A DNA stretch of 64,000 nucleotides, from contig BJOX01000356.1 in the NCBI GenBank assembly GCA_009731375.1, positions 54,505 through 118,504 on the forward strand, written 5' to 3'. Below the pieces are notes generated by a model that made no database searches, was not told where the DNA came from, and was given only the letters and a program-made list of their open reading frames with translations. This stretch comes from Paulinella micropora. Its lineage: Eukaryota; Cercozoa; Imbricatea; Euglyphida. Shown one piece after another: positions 21,482 through 33,818 of the stretch. How positions within the stretch are numbered: position 1 is the stretch's first letter; every line of letters starts with the position of its first letter. Made by a program: the position numbers and the translations under genes.

Positions 21482-22350
21482 CAAGGAAACTATTTTTCTT
21501 TATGCGTCTCAAACAAACTGGTTGATTGCCCACGGCGTATCATGATTTGATCATGCATCATCAGTTATCAATATGAATATTAAAAAGACTCAGTGATATA
21601 ACTTGGCATTCGATCGCAACATACGAGTGCGAAAGGTCGATCGACGATGATACTACACCGTATACGGGGATCGCTAGTGTATTGAGCGATGGTGTTCCCG
21701 GGTATGACCCTTTCCAAGTCCTGGGATGATGTTCTCGAAAATGAAATGTTCTCTGAAACTTTCATTAAATTATTTTTTACGATAGATTATATACTGTCGT
21801 ACCTGAGCACGGTCAATCTCTACTTGTGTCGGTATATCGCAGGGTCGGGTACATACACCTCGACTTCGGATATAGCTATTAGGACTGGCCCCCCTAATAC
21901 TATATCATAGGGTATCCGCCTTATACAAGGGTATGTCATTAAAAAAGACAATATACTTACGATCTCCCTGTGAATAATAATAATGATACTGCTAATAATA
22001 ATAATAATAATGATAATGATAAGAAGAAGAAGGAGATCAAAGGGGGAATCGTACTACAGCACCACGTTGCTTTTATTTTTTTTATTAATAGTACGTTTGT
22101 TCTTGACATACTGCAGAGAAAAAAAAAAAAAAAAAAAAGAGATTGAGGAGGAGTTTCAAAATCTACAAGAATGGCTGGAGAATCCGCTTTGACGTGCCGT
22201 ATGAGGATATATTTATCGTCTTTTAGCGTCTATCCGTGGGTCGATGCGCTGTGTTGCATGACTCCATAGCGCATACTATTTGCAGAAAGAAATCAGAAGG
22301 TGTATGCCACACGAAAATGCTATTTCCGTCATAAAATCTGGAGGGGGTAC
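21482..22350. other. Unannotated, possible 3' end of element 1
   Basis: AT-rich sequence with an ATA/ATG trinucleotide stretch near 21976-22020 and an A18 run near 22121-22138. It may contain a 3' LTR, but I found no matching 5' copy. No gene is supported. Confidence 0.4.
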
Positions 22351-22588
22351 TGTAGGCATCACCCCCCGGATAGCAGGTAAAAAGTATCTTTTCCTGGTGA
22401 CAGGTGCACCAGCTTGTTTTTCAGTATTATTTGTCCGGATTGGACCTGATGCAATTTTATTCCTGGTCTGTTGCCGTTTTCCTTTTTGGCCCTTCACTGA
22501 GCTAATATAACGAGACATCATTCTCATCTTTTGAGGACTGTGTTTGGTTGCAGACTTTTTACGAGCTATCGTTGGGGGCATTACATAT
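22351..22588 (-). repeat. Dispersed repeat R1, copy 1
   Basis: About 238 bp that recur in opposite orientation at 56022-56258 with small differences. On the minus strand this copy holds an ATG (22581) and a Lys/Arg-rich frame of 101 codons that resembles no family I know. The other copy has a shift in the same frame, so the frame is probably a remnant of a mobile element. Confidence 0.85.
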
Positions 22589-24218
22589 GTAAATTCAATA
22601 TAAGGGAAAGTTCCTTAGTGAGGGGTTTGACTTTTTTGAATTGATTATTTGCGCATAGGATTCCTCATATATTTCTTGAAATATTTCACTATGGTGAGCA
22701 TATCCTTATTTTTAATAGTTTTTGAGAAATCTGTAATTGAAGTTGTGTAAAAAAGCACCATTACGTGTGGAAAAAAAATCGGAAAAAGACAGGTCGGGCC
22801 GTCATTTTTTTGCTGTGGTAAAAAAATGGTTTGCAACCACGATTATGATTAAAGAATCTGTCTTTGGTTGTTATTTTATTAGATTTTGAACTATGAAACG
22901 TTGTACAATACGTCTTAACAAATAATTTAATCGAATTTCGGAAAATTTTCAATATCTCTGAGAAACACAGTGTCGGCTGGAAAACAGTCCCTCAAGGGCA
23001 AATAAAAAAGCAAACAAAAATTTATTATGAAAGGAATTACTGCTCCTATAGCTCATAAACGAGTTGGGGGGGGTTCAAATACACTATAGCTTGAATTCTG
23101 GGTGAAGGGGAGCTAAAAAATACATGAAACCTAGAAGAAAACTGGTCAAAACTTTTTTGACATTCCGACATCTTGGACTTACCTGCCTCCAGGAATGAAG
23201 CAGACACATCCCTTTTTCAATATTTTTGTATCTATCGTAAGTATATGTCAGGGAGACATGATTACACTAAAAAAACTGGAGGAGAAAGGTCCAGGAAAAA
23301 ATGTACAGGCATGTGTAGGTCAGACACGTGAAGTTGTGAAAACCCACTTTTTGGTTTGTAGCTTCTAGGCAAAATGAACAAAAATCCTTTGGTGGAGCTT
23401 TAGTTTATGGTTGTGAAAGACGATTCCAATACTTAAAATTCTTAAAACTGATGAATACTAAAATGTATATGTCCCCAAAACCATAAAAATGCTGGTTTTG
23501 TGATTTTGAGTTTTTGCCTTCCACAGACATTTACAAACAACACAAAGTTGGAGAAATACGTTTAATGATAATACAAAACGATTCACCTATTCATCTGTGC
23601 AAGAAATAATACTTAAGCTACAAAATATAGATTTTCATGTTTCGACAAGGAAAAAATAGCTGATTTTCTACTAGCTAGTGTAGCCTACAAGTAAAAGTAT
23701 CAAAAGATATTTCATACAAGTGATGAAAAACACTCAAAGTTACTATGTATATACTTAGATAGCTATGATATGTCTTGTGCTAAGAGATATCTGATGCACT
23801 CAGGGAACCCTCCCCTCTGTGCTTTTTTCCTAGGTTGGCCGGGCCAGGACGCACCGTGGAAGCCGGGGAATTTCATTGCATTTTTTACTGAAAAACATGG
23901 TCAGAACGTCTTGCCGGGTGGTACGCAGAACTAAGTAATTACAACAGATAAAATCATGTGGTTTTCACTAAATAAAAGCTTAACAAGTGTAGGGTTGCGC
24001 ACCATACTTTCCTGATCAAAAAAATTAAAAAATCACATTTTAGTATTACATTATAAAATAGTCAAAAATATTACCGTTACGTATATTTCAAATTCAAATT
24101 TANNNNNNNNNNTTAGATCTCTACAAAAAAAAAAAAAATTACTAAAAAATAATCAGAACTTGTTAAGTTCCGTGTGCCACCGCACTAAATCCATCTAATC
24201 AGTTTACATATGACACAG
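22589..24218. other. Unannotated AT-rich stretch
   Basis: No open frame with recognisable content and no clear repeat. It includes a 10-N assembly gap at 24103-24112. Confidence 0.5.
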
Positions 24219-24410
24219 TTCCTTCATAGGACTGATCATTGCTTTACCTATTATACTCAATTGTATTCCCTTTATTCAAGTTTAGGCGGGCAGTTAGTTC
24301 AATTTGATTGAGCCCGTGTTGGGTTCAGTTTCCTTCTGTCTAAATAAAGACCAAGTGTCTGAAGTACAGAATGGGAACCCCTCCCCCGGCAACCTAGTAA
24401 AGTTACAACG
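24219..24410 (+). repeat. Dispersed repeat R2, copy 1
   Basis: 192 bp that match 58459-58651 in inverted orientation, with sharp ends at both sites. The shared part opens a short frame (MIEPVLGSVSF...) that continues into different sequence in each copy, so the frame is not a gene. Confidence 0.85.
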
Positions 24411-25302
24411 TAGTTTTGCCACTTTTCACACCGGAAGAAAGTCGAAATATAAACTAGAGGTCTTTATAATTATAATACATGCTTTACTTATTGACATCTC
24501 ATTCCAGAACGATTTTACAATTCCTTGACGGTAAACCTAAATACGATCCCACCCACTTAAGCGGATTCAGTCCACTTAAGTGGACTGAAATTACGTTAAT
24601 GGTTAATATATTAATATATATTAACAATTAAAATATTACTGTTATATACTCGTAGTGAATGACCCTTTTCTCAATCGCTTCAAGTTTCATATTAATATTC
24701 CAAAAAAGCTTACGTGTATGGTAAGTAGTTGAAAATGTTTGAGTTAAAAAAAAAAAAAAAAAAAAAAAAAATCTACTCGAGTGTTTGATGGTGCTTACAA
24801 AACCAAGAGGAATTCCGACGACAACTGAATCATGCTGGTTGGTCGCCCTCCACTGACTTATTATGTAATTACTCATCAGTAAGTGGAGAAGATCAGGGGA
24901 AAAGTATGCGACAAGGCGATTTCGGGCTTGGTTGAGGTACAGCTGACGACGTTCATATGGCAAAATCGTCCAACTTTGCTCGCAAATTTCTCAGTCAGTA
25001 GTAAAACTGTGATAATTCTAAAGGCACCCTTTGAAAGCTCAAGACAAGGGCTTTGAAACGATGTGCTGAGCATGATTGCATCGCAAGTACTGACCGAGCA
25101 ATATGATTTCAAAGTTTGGACTCTTAAATGTTGCTAGTAATTATTACTGTAATACACTTTGAAAAACTTCACTGGCCCAGACACACGAACGCGTGAGCAC
25201 TATCGCACATCAAGCAGATTGTTAATCAGATTTCCTGCCTATATCTTCGCCACAGCCAACAAACACATCCCAATAGTGATTCTATTACTACCTAACTCTT
25301 GG
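24411..25302. other. Region downstream of the ubiquitin ligase gene
   Basis: Contains an A25 run near 24746-24770 and the presumed 3' untranslated region of the minus-strand gene that ends at 25303. No other gene is seen. Confidence 0.5.
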
Positions 25303-26092
25303 TCATGTGGTGATGGGAATGACTACGTCGTTACTTCCTGTGGTGGCTGGCGGCTGCACCTCCTGCAGCTCACCCGTGGCCCGGGACGGTCTAGGAATCT
25401 CCGCCAGCTCACTGCCAGCAGCAGCAGCAGCAGCACCTAAACCGGCCGCGGCGGCGTCAGGTCCGGTCGGTCCTGTTTCGACCGGGGAGGAGTCTGCGTT
25501 CTCAAGGTCTGGCTGGGCTAAAGGCCTTTCAAAGTCGCACATCTCGCAACGAGCGCCTTGCTCATTGTCAAAGGTGCAGCGCGGGCAGGACCACGGTGTG
25601 GAGACGTCCGTCCCGTTCCGTTCCGGGCTCTCGCATAGGCACGCCACACAGAACAAGATCGGAAGCGCCGCGATCATGATCACTAACCCAATAATCGTCA
25701 TGATCGAGAGAGTGATGAAAATCTCGGTCACCTCATAGAGCCGGTATATGGTATCTACTGTGAACTTGATGAGCTTGCGAGCAAAACTTAGGCCAGCATA
25801 GGCTGGCTCCTCAGTCGATGCTGCCCCCAGAAAACAACAACACGAGCAGGCCAAGGAGAAGGCCACAGTCAAAGCCAGTGCCAGCGGCATGGCAATAATA
25901 TTAAATAGACACATCACTACAGTCCCCATCCGATCTTCGCACGTCGTTTCTTCGGTTTCTTGGAATTGCTTGCCAGGACAGCCTCCGATGTTGTATGGCT
26001 TGTAGTGAGAAGGTGTGGGAGTGTCTTCAATCTCTTGCAAACAGAGCCTACAGAAACCGGAGAAGGGAAGAGATGGATGGATAGATAGATAG

Positions 26093-26138
<46 letters not shown>

Positions 26139-26229
26139 GAAGGTAGGTAGGTAGGTAGGCAGGTAGGCAGGTAGGTAGGTAGGTAGGTAGGTAGGTAGAT
26201 GGATGGATGGATGGATGGATGGATGGATG

Positions 26230-26283
<54 letters not shown>

Positions 26284-26779
26284 GATGATCGGATAAGCCG
26301 ATGGTGTTACTGTTACCAGCAGAAGGAGCACTTGCACATGGGACACTTCATGTGGTTGCAACCTGACTTCTTCTCGATCGGCACGCCGCACTTTGGACAA
26401 GGCTTAGTGTTCTTCTTGATCAAAGAGTTAGTCTCCTCGAACTCCTGCTTGTGCTTTTCTTCGTAACTATCGAGAAGAAATCGGAAGGAACAACAACAAC
26501 AACAACAACAACAAAAGACGGGGGTGGGGTTAAGAGAAAGAGATTCTCAACACAACCAGAAAGCACCCAGAGCAAGGCAAGACATGTCTGTGTGTGTGTT
26601 ATGTGTTACTCTTCGCAGCTGCCGCCTTCGCCGGCATGCGCGTCGCCGTGTAGGAAGCAGTACACGTGACCACACTTCTCGCACGTCATCTCAGGCGATT
26701 TCTACAGAAATACACACACATACATAGATACAGCAGTACGCATGGTCACACTTCTGGAACGTAATCTCTGGCGATTTCT

Positions 26780-26853
<74 letters not shown>

Positions 26854-27082
26854 ACCTNNNNNNNNNNNNNNNNNNNNNNNNNNNNNNNNNNNNNNNNNNG
26901 GGGAGGGAGCAACCTTATCTCCCGTCTGTGAGTGTTGGCATTTGGAGCAGATGCGCAGGTTAGGGTTGTCTTTGCTCTCTTTGAAACGGTGATATCTGCC
27001 ACACCACACGCACATAGATACACACACATATATTTAAGGGATGCAGGCATGCAGCGTCAGAATGAGATCAGCCATTTCTGGG

Positions 27083-27145
<63 letters not shown>

Positions 27146-27706
27146 TTGAATGGGTATCTACTTGCTGGTCAGCTCGCGGTCGCTAGAGATAACGCTCAAG
27201 ATGTCCTCCTCAGCGATCTTGGCCCCACACCTCTCGTCGCCCGCCGCCGCCCTCCCCGCTGCACAGACACCAGGGTATTAGAGTAGATAGCTTGTGCGAA
27301 ATTGAAAGAAATTTACGGAAAATTTGTCTGGCAAAAGTAAAACCGCGTTCACGGGATTTTGGGGGCAAAGTTTTGGACAGCAGGATGAATGATGACCAGC
27401 GCCGTCTGTGGTTGTTGGTCTTGTCCATGATCAATGATGTGATAATAGATACCTGTGCCGTCTGTGTCTGTTGCGTTCTTGTCCTCAGGCATGGGTGAGC
27501 CACCCTCTGTCTCAGTTAAACCTGTTCCTGTAACAAACAGGGGGAGACACGTGAGGGACGGGAATGAAAGAGGAGGAGCGGAAGTAAGTGGGGAGGAGAA
27601 GGAGAAGGAGGAGGAGGAGGAGGAGGAGGAGGGAAAAGAGCTGTACCGACGCCATCGTTGGCGTTTGTCTGCTGGGGCGGAAAGGAAAGGAGAAGGAGAA
27701 AGAGGA

Positions 27707-27764
<58 letters not shown>

Positions 27765-27826
27765 TGTACCAATCCCATCGTTAGCGATTGTAAGGGGTGC
27801 TCTGCTAGGGCAGAAAGAAGAAAGAA

Positions 27827-27859
<33 letters not shown>

Positions 27860-27884
27860 GAGAGGGAGAGAGAGAGAGAGGGAG

Positions 27885-27952
<68 letters not shown>

Positions 27953-28228
27953 AGAGTTGTACCAACGCCATCGTTAGCGCTTGTAAGGGATGCTCTGCTA
28001 CGCCGGGAAGGCCTGCTGGGACTGGTAGTCGTCGTCCGATCGGGGTTGCGCTATATATGTAGATACATATATGCATACATACGTACGTACTTACCGTACA
28101 TAAGTACATACGTACATACATACATACATACATACATACATACATACATGTATACATACATATATACATACATACATACATACATACATACATTACATAC
28201 ATTACATACATTACATACATTACATACA

Positions 28229-28259
<31 letters not shown>

Positions 28260-28414
28260 CATACATAATGTCTGTAAATATATACATACGTATGCCTTGT
28301 ATGTATATATATATATATATATATATATAAATATATATATAAAATTATGTGCGAACCTCGGCGAAGCACGACAAGTCCACCTCACCGTCGTTGATCTTGG
28401 ACTAGACGTTTACA

Positions 28415-28447
<33 letters not shown>

Positions 28448-29239
28448 CCCCGCTGGGGGGGGGNNNNNNNNNNGAGGAGCAGCACAGTGACAGTCATTTG
28501 ATGAACAATAAGAAACAAAGCAGCATTTTACGAACAAGGCTAAAAAAAAAAAATTGGTGTAAAGAAGCCTGCCAGGCCTGAAGCAAGCAAACACCTTGAG
28601 AGAAAGGCAAGCTAGAGAGAAAAGCTAAGCACCTGGAAATGGCCGAACAGACACTGCCTGCAAAACATGTCCCTACGCACCACGACACAGGCTGCTCAGA
28701 CGACGGGACAATGAACGAAGGAAAACTTATGTTCAGACAGATTTTCCTAATAGTTTATGTAAGTATGTATGTATGTATGTATGTATGTATGTATGTACGC
28801 ACGTACATACGTACGTGCACGTGCACGTGTAAGTACGTATGTACGTAACGTACGTATATACCCGCAGTTTCGAAGCTCCATGCCTGCCTTGGGAAGTTCG
28901 TAGCTCATGCAAATCGCACAGTAGTATGTTTCCGCCATTCCTATGTATACATGCATGCATGTATGTATGTATGTATGCATGTATGTATGCATGTATGTAT
29001 GTATGTATGTATGTATGTATGTATGTATGTAGCTAATGCAAAGTTCGCACAGTGGTACGTTTCCGCGATGCCTATGTGTGCATGCGTGTATGTGAAACCC
29101 GTTGACTTTGCACCACAGAGTAATTACTCACGACCAAGAGTGAGTGAGAGATGGAGAAAGAAAGAAAAAAAGAAAGACAGACAAACAGACAAACAGACAG
29201 AAAGAAGAAAGAAAGAAAGCAAGAAAGAAAGAAAGAAAA

Positions 29240-29272
<33 letters not shown>

Positions 29273-29380
29273 CCAAAGGAAGCCAGGTTATTCCTGGACA
29301 GGGACGACCAAAGACTTGTGGCCTGTCAAAGCAGACGGGAGACGTATGAGCAGATGGGACAAGGTGGTGGTGTGTGTAAA

Positions 29381-29449
<69 letters not shown>

Positions 29450-30956
29450 GGAGGNNNNNNNNNNCTAAGGAAGCACGTCGCACCTGGCCGATAGATAGAC
29501 AACACAAATCAGCTTCTCTAATATTATAGATATTCAAAATGAGCTGCGCAAAGGAAGTCCTCCACAGCTGACGGCAGTCGATAGATAGATAACTTATAAG
29601 TACATGTTTCCTTAATGCGATATCATTTTGACTTTTTGACCAAAAAAATTGAGAAAGAAAGAAAGAAAGAAAGAAAAGGAAAGAAAAGGAAAGAAAAGGA
29701 AAGGAAAGGGAAAGGAAAGGAAGGAACGGAAAGGAAAGGAAAGGAAAGGGAAAGGAAAGGGAAAGGAAAGGAAAGGAAGGAAAGGAAAGGAAAGAAAAAG
29801 AAAAGAAAAAGAAAAGAAAAAGAAAGGAAAGAAAGAAAGAAAGAAAAGAAAAGAAAGAAAAGAACAGAAAAGAAAAAATGTGCATGCGTGGCCCATGATG
29901 GTGGTCTTTTCATGCAGTCTATCCTGGTGTACCAGTTTGGGAGGAGAAGCTATTGCCTGCTGGTGCATTTTTAGGAACCTACAGGTGTACACGCACACAA
30001 ACATTTAGTCATGCGAAGGCATACTGAGATAGATATTGGTACGAGATTGAAACAGTCTGTCAAATTTCTGTGTACAACGTTTCATTATATTATATTATAT
30101 ATATATAATATATATACATATATATAACAAGCAATATATACATATACATACATTAAATATATATGTATATATATTTATTTATTAATAATATACATACATA
30201 CGCATACATACATACATACATACATACGTACATACATACATACATACATATATATATACATGCATACATACATACATACATATTCTATATTAAATCTGGA
30301 AAAAGAGAGGCGAGAGAGAGAAAGATAAAAAAGAGAGAGAGAGGGGGGGGGGGGGGGGAAAAAAAAAANNNNNNNNNNTCTGTCGCCATCATCTAACATG
30401 CACACATCACAGAGCATACATACATGCATATTTTGAACACATATAGTGACTACAAAACACTAACGCTCAAACGTACAGACCGCTGTCCATCTGCAACCAG
30501 ACCTCATCGGCCGACAGATATAGATGTAGATATAGATGTGAATATAGATGTAGATATATCAAGCTTAGATATACAAAACACAACACATGTAGATATAAAT
30601 ATCCCGTATCTATATCAAGCATGTATGTTCTGTATGCACGTATGTATGTATGTATGTATGTATGTATGTATGTATGTATGTATGTATGTATGTATTAAAT
30701 ATGTATGCATGTATGTATGTATGTCTCCTCTCTGTGTAGAAGAGCAGAAACCAAGAGGTAGGTAGGTAGCGAGTAGGTAGCTAGGTAGGTAGGTAGGTAG
30801 GTAGATAGGTGGTGCATCTACTTCATGTATATATATATATTTGTATGGGTACAGACCTCGGTCCATCTGCGACCAGACCTCATCGGCAGACAGGCGCGGC
30901 GGTACGCCCTCCCAACCTTGCAGGTCTAACACACGACAGGCGATACTCCACTAGGC

Positions 30957-31028
<72 letters not shown>

Positions 31029-31062
31029 CCTATCTACCTATCTATCTATCTATCTATCTATA

Positions 31063-31131
<69 letters not shown>

Positions 31132-31593
31132 GTCTATCTGTCTATCTATATATCTACCTACCTACCTACCCACCTGCCTACCCCCTTACCTACCTTCCTA
31201 CCTACCCTACCTACCTACCTACTACCTATCTGTCTGTCAATTATCTACCCATCGATGTTTGTCTGACTATCCATCTCTATCTCTCCGTCTCCGTTTTTCT
31301 ACTTGTTCATCCATCCATCTCTAAATCGATCTGGTCACTTTGAGCACGTGTGTGTAACCTGGATGCTCGATTAGTCTTCCAAATGCCTGTCGGTCGATGA
31401 AACCTAGAAAGCGGAATAAGATCATACTTTTAAATAGTGAGAGAAAAGTTGGCATGCATAACTTCGCGAAACAAAAGCAGGTGTTACCTGTGTGGGCGGG
31501 GTCGAACGTGTTGAAGGCGCGGCGGCAGGTGATGATATCGGGGAGCACCGAGGCGACCTTCTCCTCGCTTACCCCGTTTCTGCTCGAAGCCAT
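25303..31593 (-). CDS. EF-hand / RBR E3 ubiquitin ligase, membrane-bound
   Basis: Twelve exons join in phase to 512 aa: 31593-31488, 31403-31359, 30916-30857, 29956-29933, 28940-28862, 28672-28633, 28401-28357, 27232-27162, 26995-26914, 26701-26610, 26466-26317 and 26047-25303. All introns are GT-AG. An EF-hand-like segment ([14 protein letters not shown]) comes first. RING1 spans about 86-135 ([17 protein letters not shown]...ERC), IBR about 173-213 and RING2 about 238-288, with Cys251 in GCNHM as the expected catalytic thiol. Two hydrophobic segments follow (about 305-338 and 374-403), then a RanBP2-type finger ([10 protein letters not shown]...CEMC, 417-435) that commonly binds ubiquitin. 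RBR enzymes take ubiquitin from E2 onto the RING2 cysteine and pass it to substrate. Exon 4 (24 nt) and the exact acceptor of exon 8 are the least certain. Confidence 0.88.
26083..26281. repeat. GATA/GTAG/GGAT microsatellite in an intron
   Basis: Three tetranucleotide blocks in succession fill most of the last intron (26048-26316) of the ubiquitin ligase gene. Confidence 0.95.
26731..26778 (-). pseudogene. Degenerate copy of ubiquitin ligase exon 10
   Basis: Matches the first ~48 nt of exon 10 (26701-26654) with about eight differences, preceded by an AG acceptor in the same phase. It encodes [16 protein letters not shown] and then runs into TATG repeats. Either a broken tandem duplicate or an alternative exon. 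Confidence 0.65.
26805..26899. other. Poly-G tract and 42-N assembly gap in intron
   Basis: A GA repeat passes into about forty G's and then 42 N's (26858-26899), between exons 9 and 10 of the ubiquitin ligase gene. The poly-G next to the gap is likely a sequencing artefact. Confidence 0.8.
27641..28009. repeat. Three tandem units with GA microsatellites, intronic
   Basis: A ~45-55-nt unit (on the plus strand TTGTACCAACGCCATCGTT plus downstream) occurs at 27641-27683, 27763-27816 and 27955-28009. Each unit is followed on the minus strand by a CT tract. Read on the minus strand, each unit ends in an exon-like NDGVG or NDGIG frame followed by GTACA. The ubiquitin ligase is complete without them, so I treat them as intron repeats. 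Confidence 0.7.
28080..28335. repeat. TACA and TATA microsatellites, intronic
   Basis: TACA repeats with regularly spaced TTACA variants, then a TA run, fill part of the intron between exons 7 and 8. Confidence 0.95.
29031..29076 (-). pseudogene. Degenerate copy of ubiquitin ligase exon 5
   Basis: Resembles 28909-28950, the start of exon 5 with its acceptor. The CAIC zinc ligand pair is destroyed by a small insertion and the copy then runs into TATG repeats. Not usable as an exon. Confidence 0.65.
29382..29464. other. Poly-G tract and 10-N gap, intronic
   Basis: About 65 consecutive G's precede a 10-N gap (29455-29464) in the intron between exons 4 and 5. Similar G runs with N gaps lie at 28455-28473 and 30343-30378. 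Confidence 0.85.
29650..29878. repeat. GAAA/GGAAA microsatellite, intronic
   Basis: Imperfect purine repeats just downstream (minus strand) of exon 4. Long frames on both strands here are repeat artefacts. Confidence 0.95.
30475..30517 (-). pseudogene. Degenerate copy of ubiquitin ligase exon 3
   Basis: Matches 30851-30895 with about four changes and encodes [11 protein letters not shown] in place of the exon 3 residues. The upstream half of the exon, including its acceptor, is missing. Confidence 0.65.
30957..31235. repeat. TCTA/CCTA microsatellite, intronic
   Basis: About 65 tetranucleotide units in the intron between exons 2 and 3 of the ubiquitin ligase gene. Confidence 0.97.
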
Positions 31594-33774
31594 GAGGCTC
31601 GAGTCCTACATAGATAGATAGGATTGAGCGAAAACTACAAATGCTCCCCTCTTTTTGCCCAGCACGTACTGTCCTGTTAAATACAATCACAGTTCCAAAC
31701 CTGACATATTTCAAGACCTAGTATTTGCCATATTGATTCCACAAACTTTTTGGCAATAAGTACACATGTATGAAAGTATGTACAAGTATATTTTAGATTT
31801 ATGTTTCTTTGTTCATGTTTTCACGGATTGAAAATAATTATATACTTATATGATTTTTGTAAATGCAACGCAAATGAACCGTTCTTGCTGTCCCTTTTCA
31901 TGTGTCATGTACAACCACGTTCTCACTTGGGTCTCGCCCCCATGCATCTACAACCTTCCGACTCAATCCCAAAACAACCCAGGCTACCCAAAGTTTATGT
32001 TCCATTAGAAAACTTCCACTTTACCACACACAAAATGTTTAACAAAGCAAAATAATGTAAACACTACACCGGAAAAATAATGCATCGAAGCATTCCATTT
32101 CGAACAAAAATACCTTCTCAATTGATGACCTATATTTGTCTACCTCATGAAGGACAAACCACAACCCCAATCCCCCCAAGCCCCAACTCACACCCCTCAA
32201 GCAAAGAGTGCAGCTAGCTTTAGAGAGAATGGCAAACGATGCAAATGGGCTTTCTGAAGGGAGATATCGATCTGGAACATAAAGACTAGCCAAAAACAAG
32301 CCACTGGAATGTCTAAGTCTGGAATTCTCAATATCTCCACCAGGAATGTGAAATCCAAAGATGGAGTTGAAGGAAGCCCCACTGAAAAAACTGTTACAAT
32401 TGATAGGCAGGGAAAGGACTGAAACAAGAGTGTGTTTGAGGAAGTACCATGTAAGAAGTCCTCCCTTGGAAAACGTTGGTTGTGACGAAAAAAACTAACA
32501 ATTTAGGCCCGCCCATGTCGAATGGCATCATTTTACCATTTCTCCACCTGTGTAATCGTCCTGACAATTACTTTTCCTTCTGCTTTCTCCTCACAAATAT
32601 CGCAAAACTTTTCAGAACTTTTCAGCTCAGGGAGGTGCTAGAAAAATTGAATCGGAAAAGATTATATAACTATCATGTGATTAGAAGTACTGCCTCGAGC
32701 CGGGAAGAACAAAGCCCGATTTGTTCCTCACCTTCTCCAGGCTCCTTCTGCTTCTTCTGCCAATATAACTGCTCCTCTCCTCTCCTCCTCTCCTCCTCTC
32801 CTTCTCTCCTCCTCTCCTTCTCTCTTTTTCTGAGTGAGAAGGAAGGAAGGAAGGAAACAAGGAAGGAAGGAAGGATTGATTGATTGATAAATTGCTCAGA
32901 CTTTTCCCCGTTGGCCACCGCGAGGCGCCATTTTCCTTATATCTTACTCGTGCACTTCATCCTCTTCCCCTACAGCTAGCTGGCTCTGTTCCAGCATTCT
33001 CTCCTCAATTACTCTATTTGTTTGATTAGGACTTCTAGTTTGAGATAGAAGTACCCCGCCCTGGGCTTCTTTCCCTAGGCCCTGTATGCTGTCTCTTGCG
33101 CCTTCTCTCTTTTCTGGCACTGTCTTACCTCGTTTGTTTTGTGCTTTTCTTTCTTGTGTTGTGCTCCTAAGGCCTTTCTCATACATCCCTTAAAGAGTTG
33201 TTATTATTATTGTTGGGTGGCGGATGAATTCCACGCACCAAGTTAAAGGAAGGAAGGAAGGAAGGGAGGAGGGAGGGAGGAAGAGAAAGGAAGGAAGGAG
33301 AAGGAAGGAGTATGTATGTATGTATGTATGTATGTTTTAATGTATGTTTTAATGTATGTATGTATGTATGTATGTATATATATATATAATAAATATATGT
33401 ATATATGTACGATGTATGTATGTATGTATGTGTGTGTATGTATGTATGTATGTATGCATGCATGCATGCATGTATGTATGTATGTATGTATGTATGAATT
33501 TGTGTATGCATGCATGCATATACGCATGTATGTATGACCTCGGATGATTCCTTTCCTTCCTTCCTTTCCTTCCTTCCTTCCTTTCCTTCCTTCCTTCCTT
33601 CCTTCCTTTCCTTCCTTCCTTTCCTTCCTTCCTTCCTTACTTCCTTCCTTCTCCTTCCTTTTAAAGACCGGAGGCGAAAGTGTCATTTCCACTGTCTTGA
33701 ACTCGGAACCTAGGATGATACGATAGAGAAGCGAGAGAGAGAGAGCTAGGACTGTAGGGACAGCAGGCCAGAGA

Positions 33775-33818
<44 letters not shown>

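Noticed and set aside
22276-22581. 101-codon basic frame first considered as histone-like
   Set aside because: No match to the histone fold or tail order, and the frame is disrupted in the second copy of the repeat.
27516-28385. 289-codon minus-strand frame over the ubiquitin ligase intron
   Set aside because: Composed of CT and TACA repeats. The exons of the gene lie in other frames.
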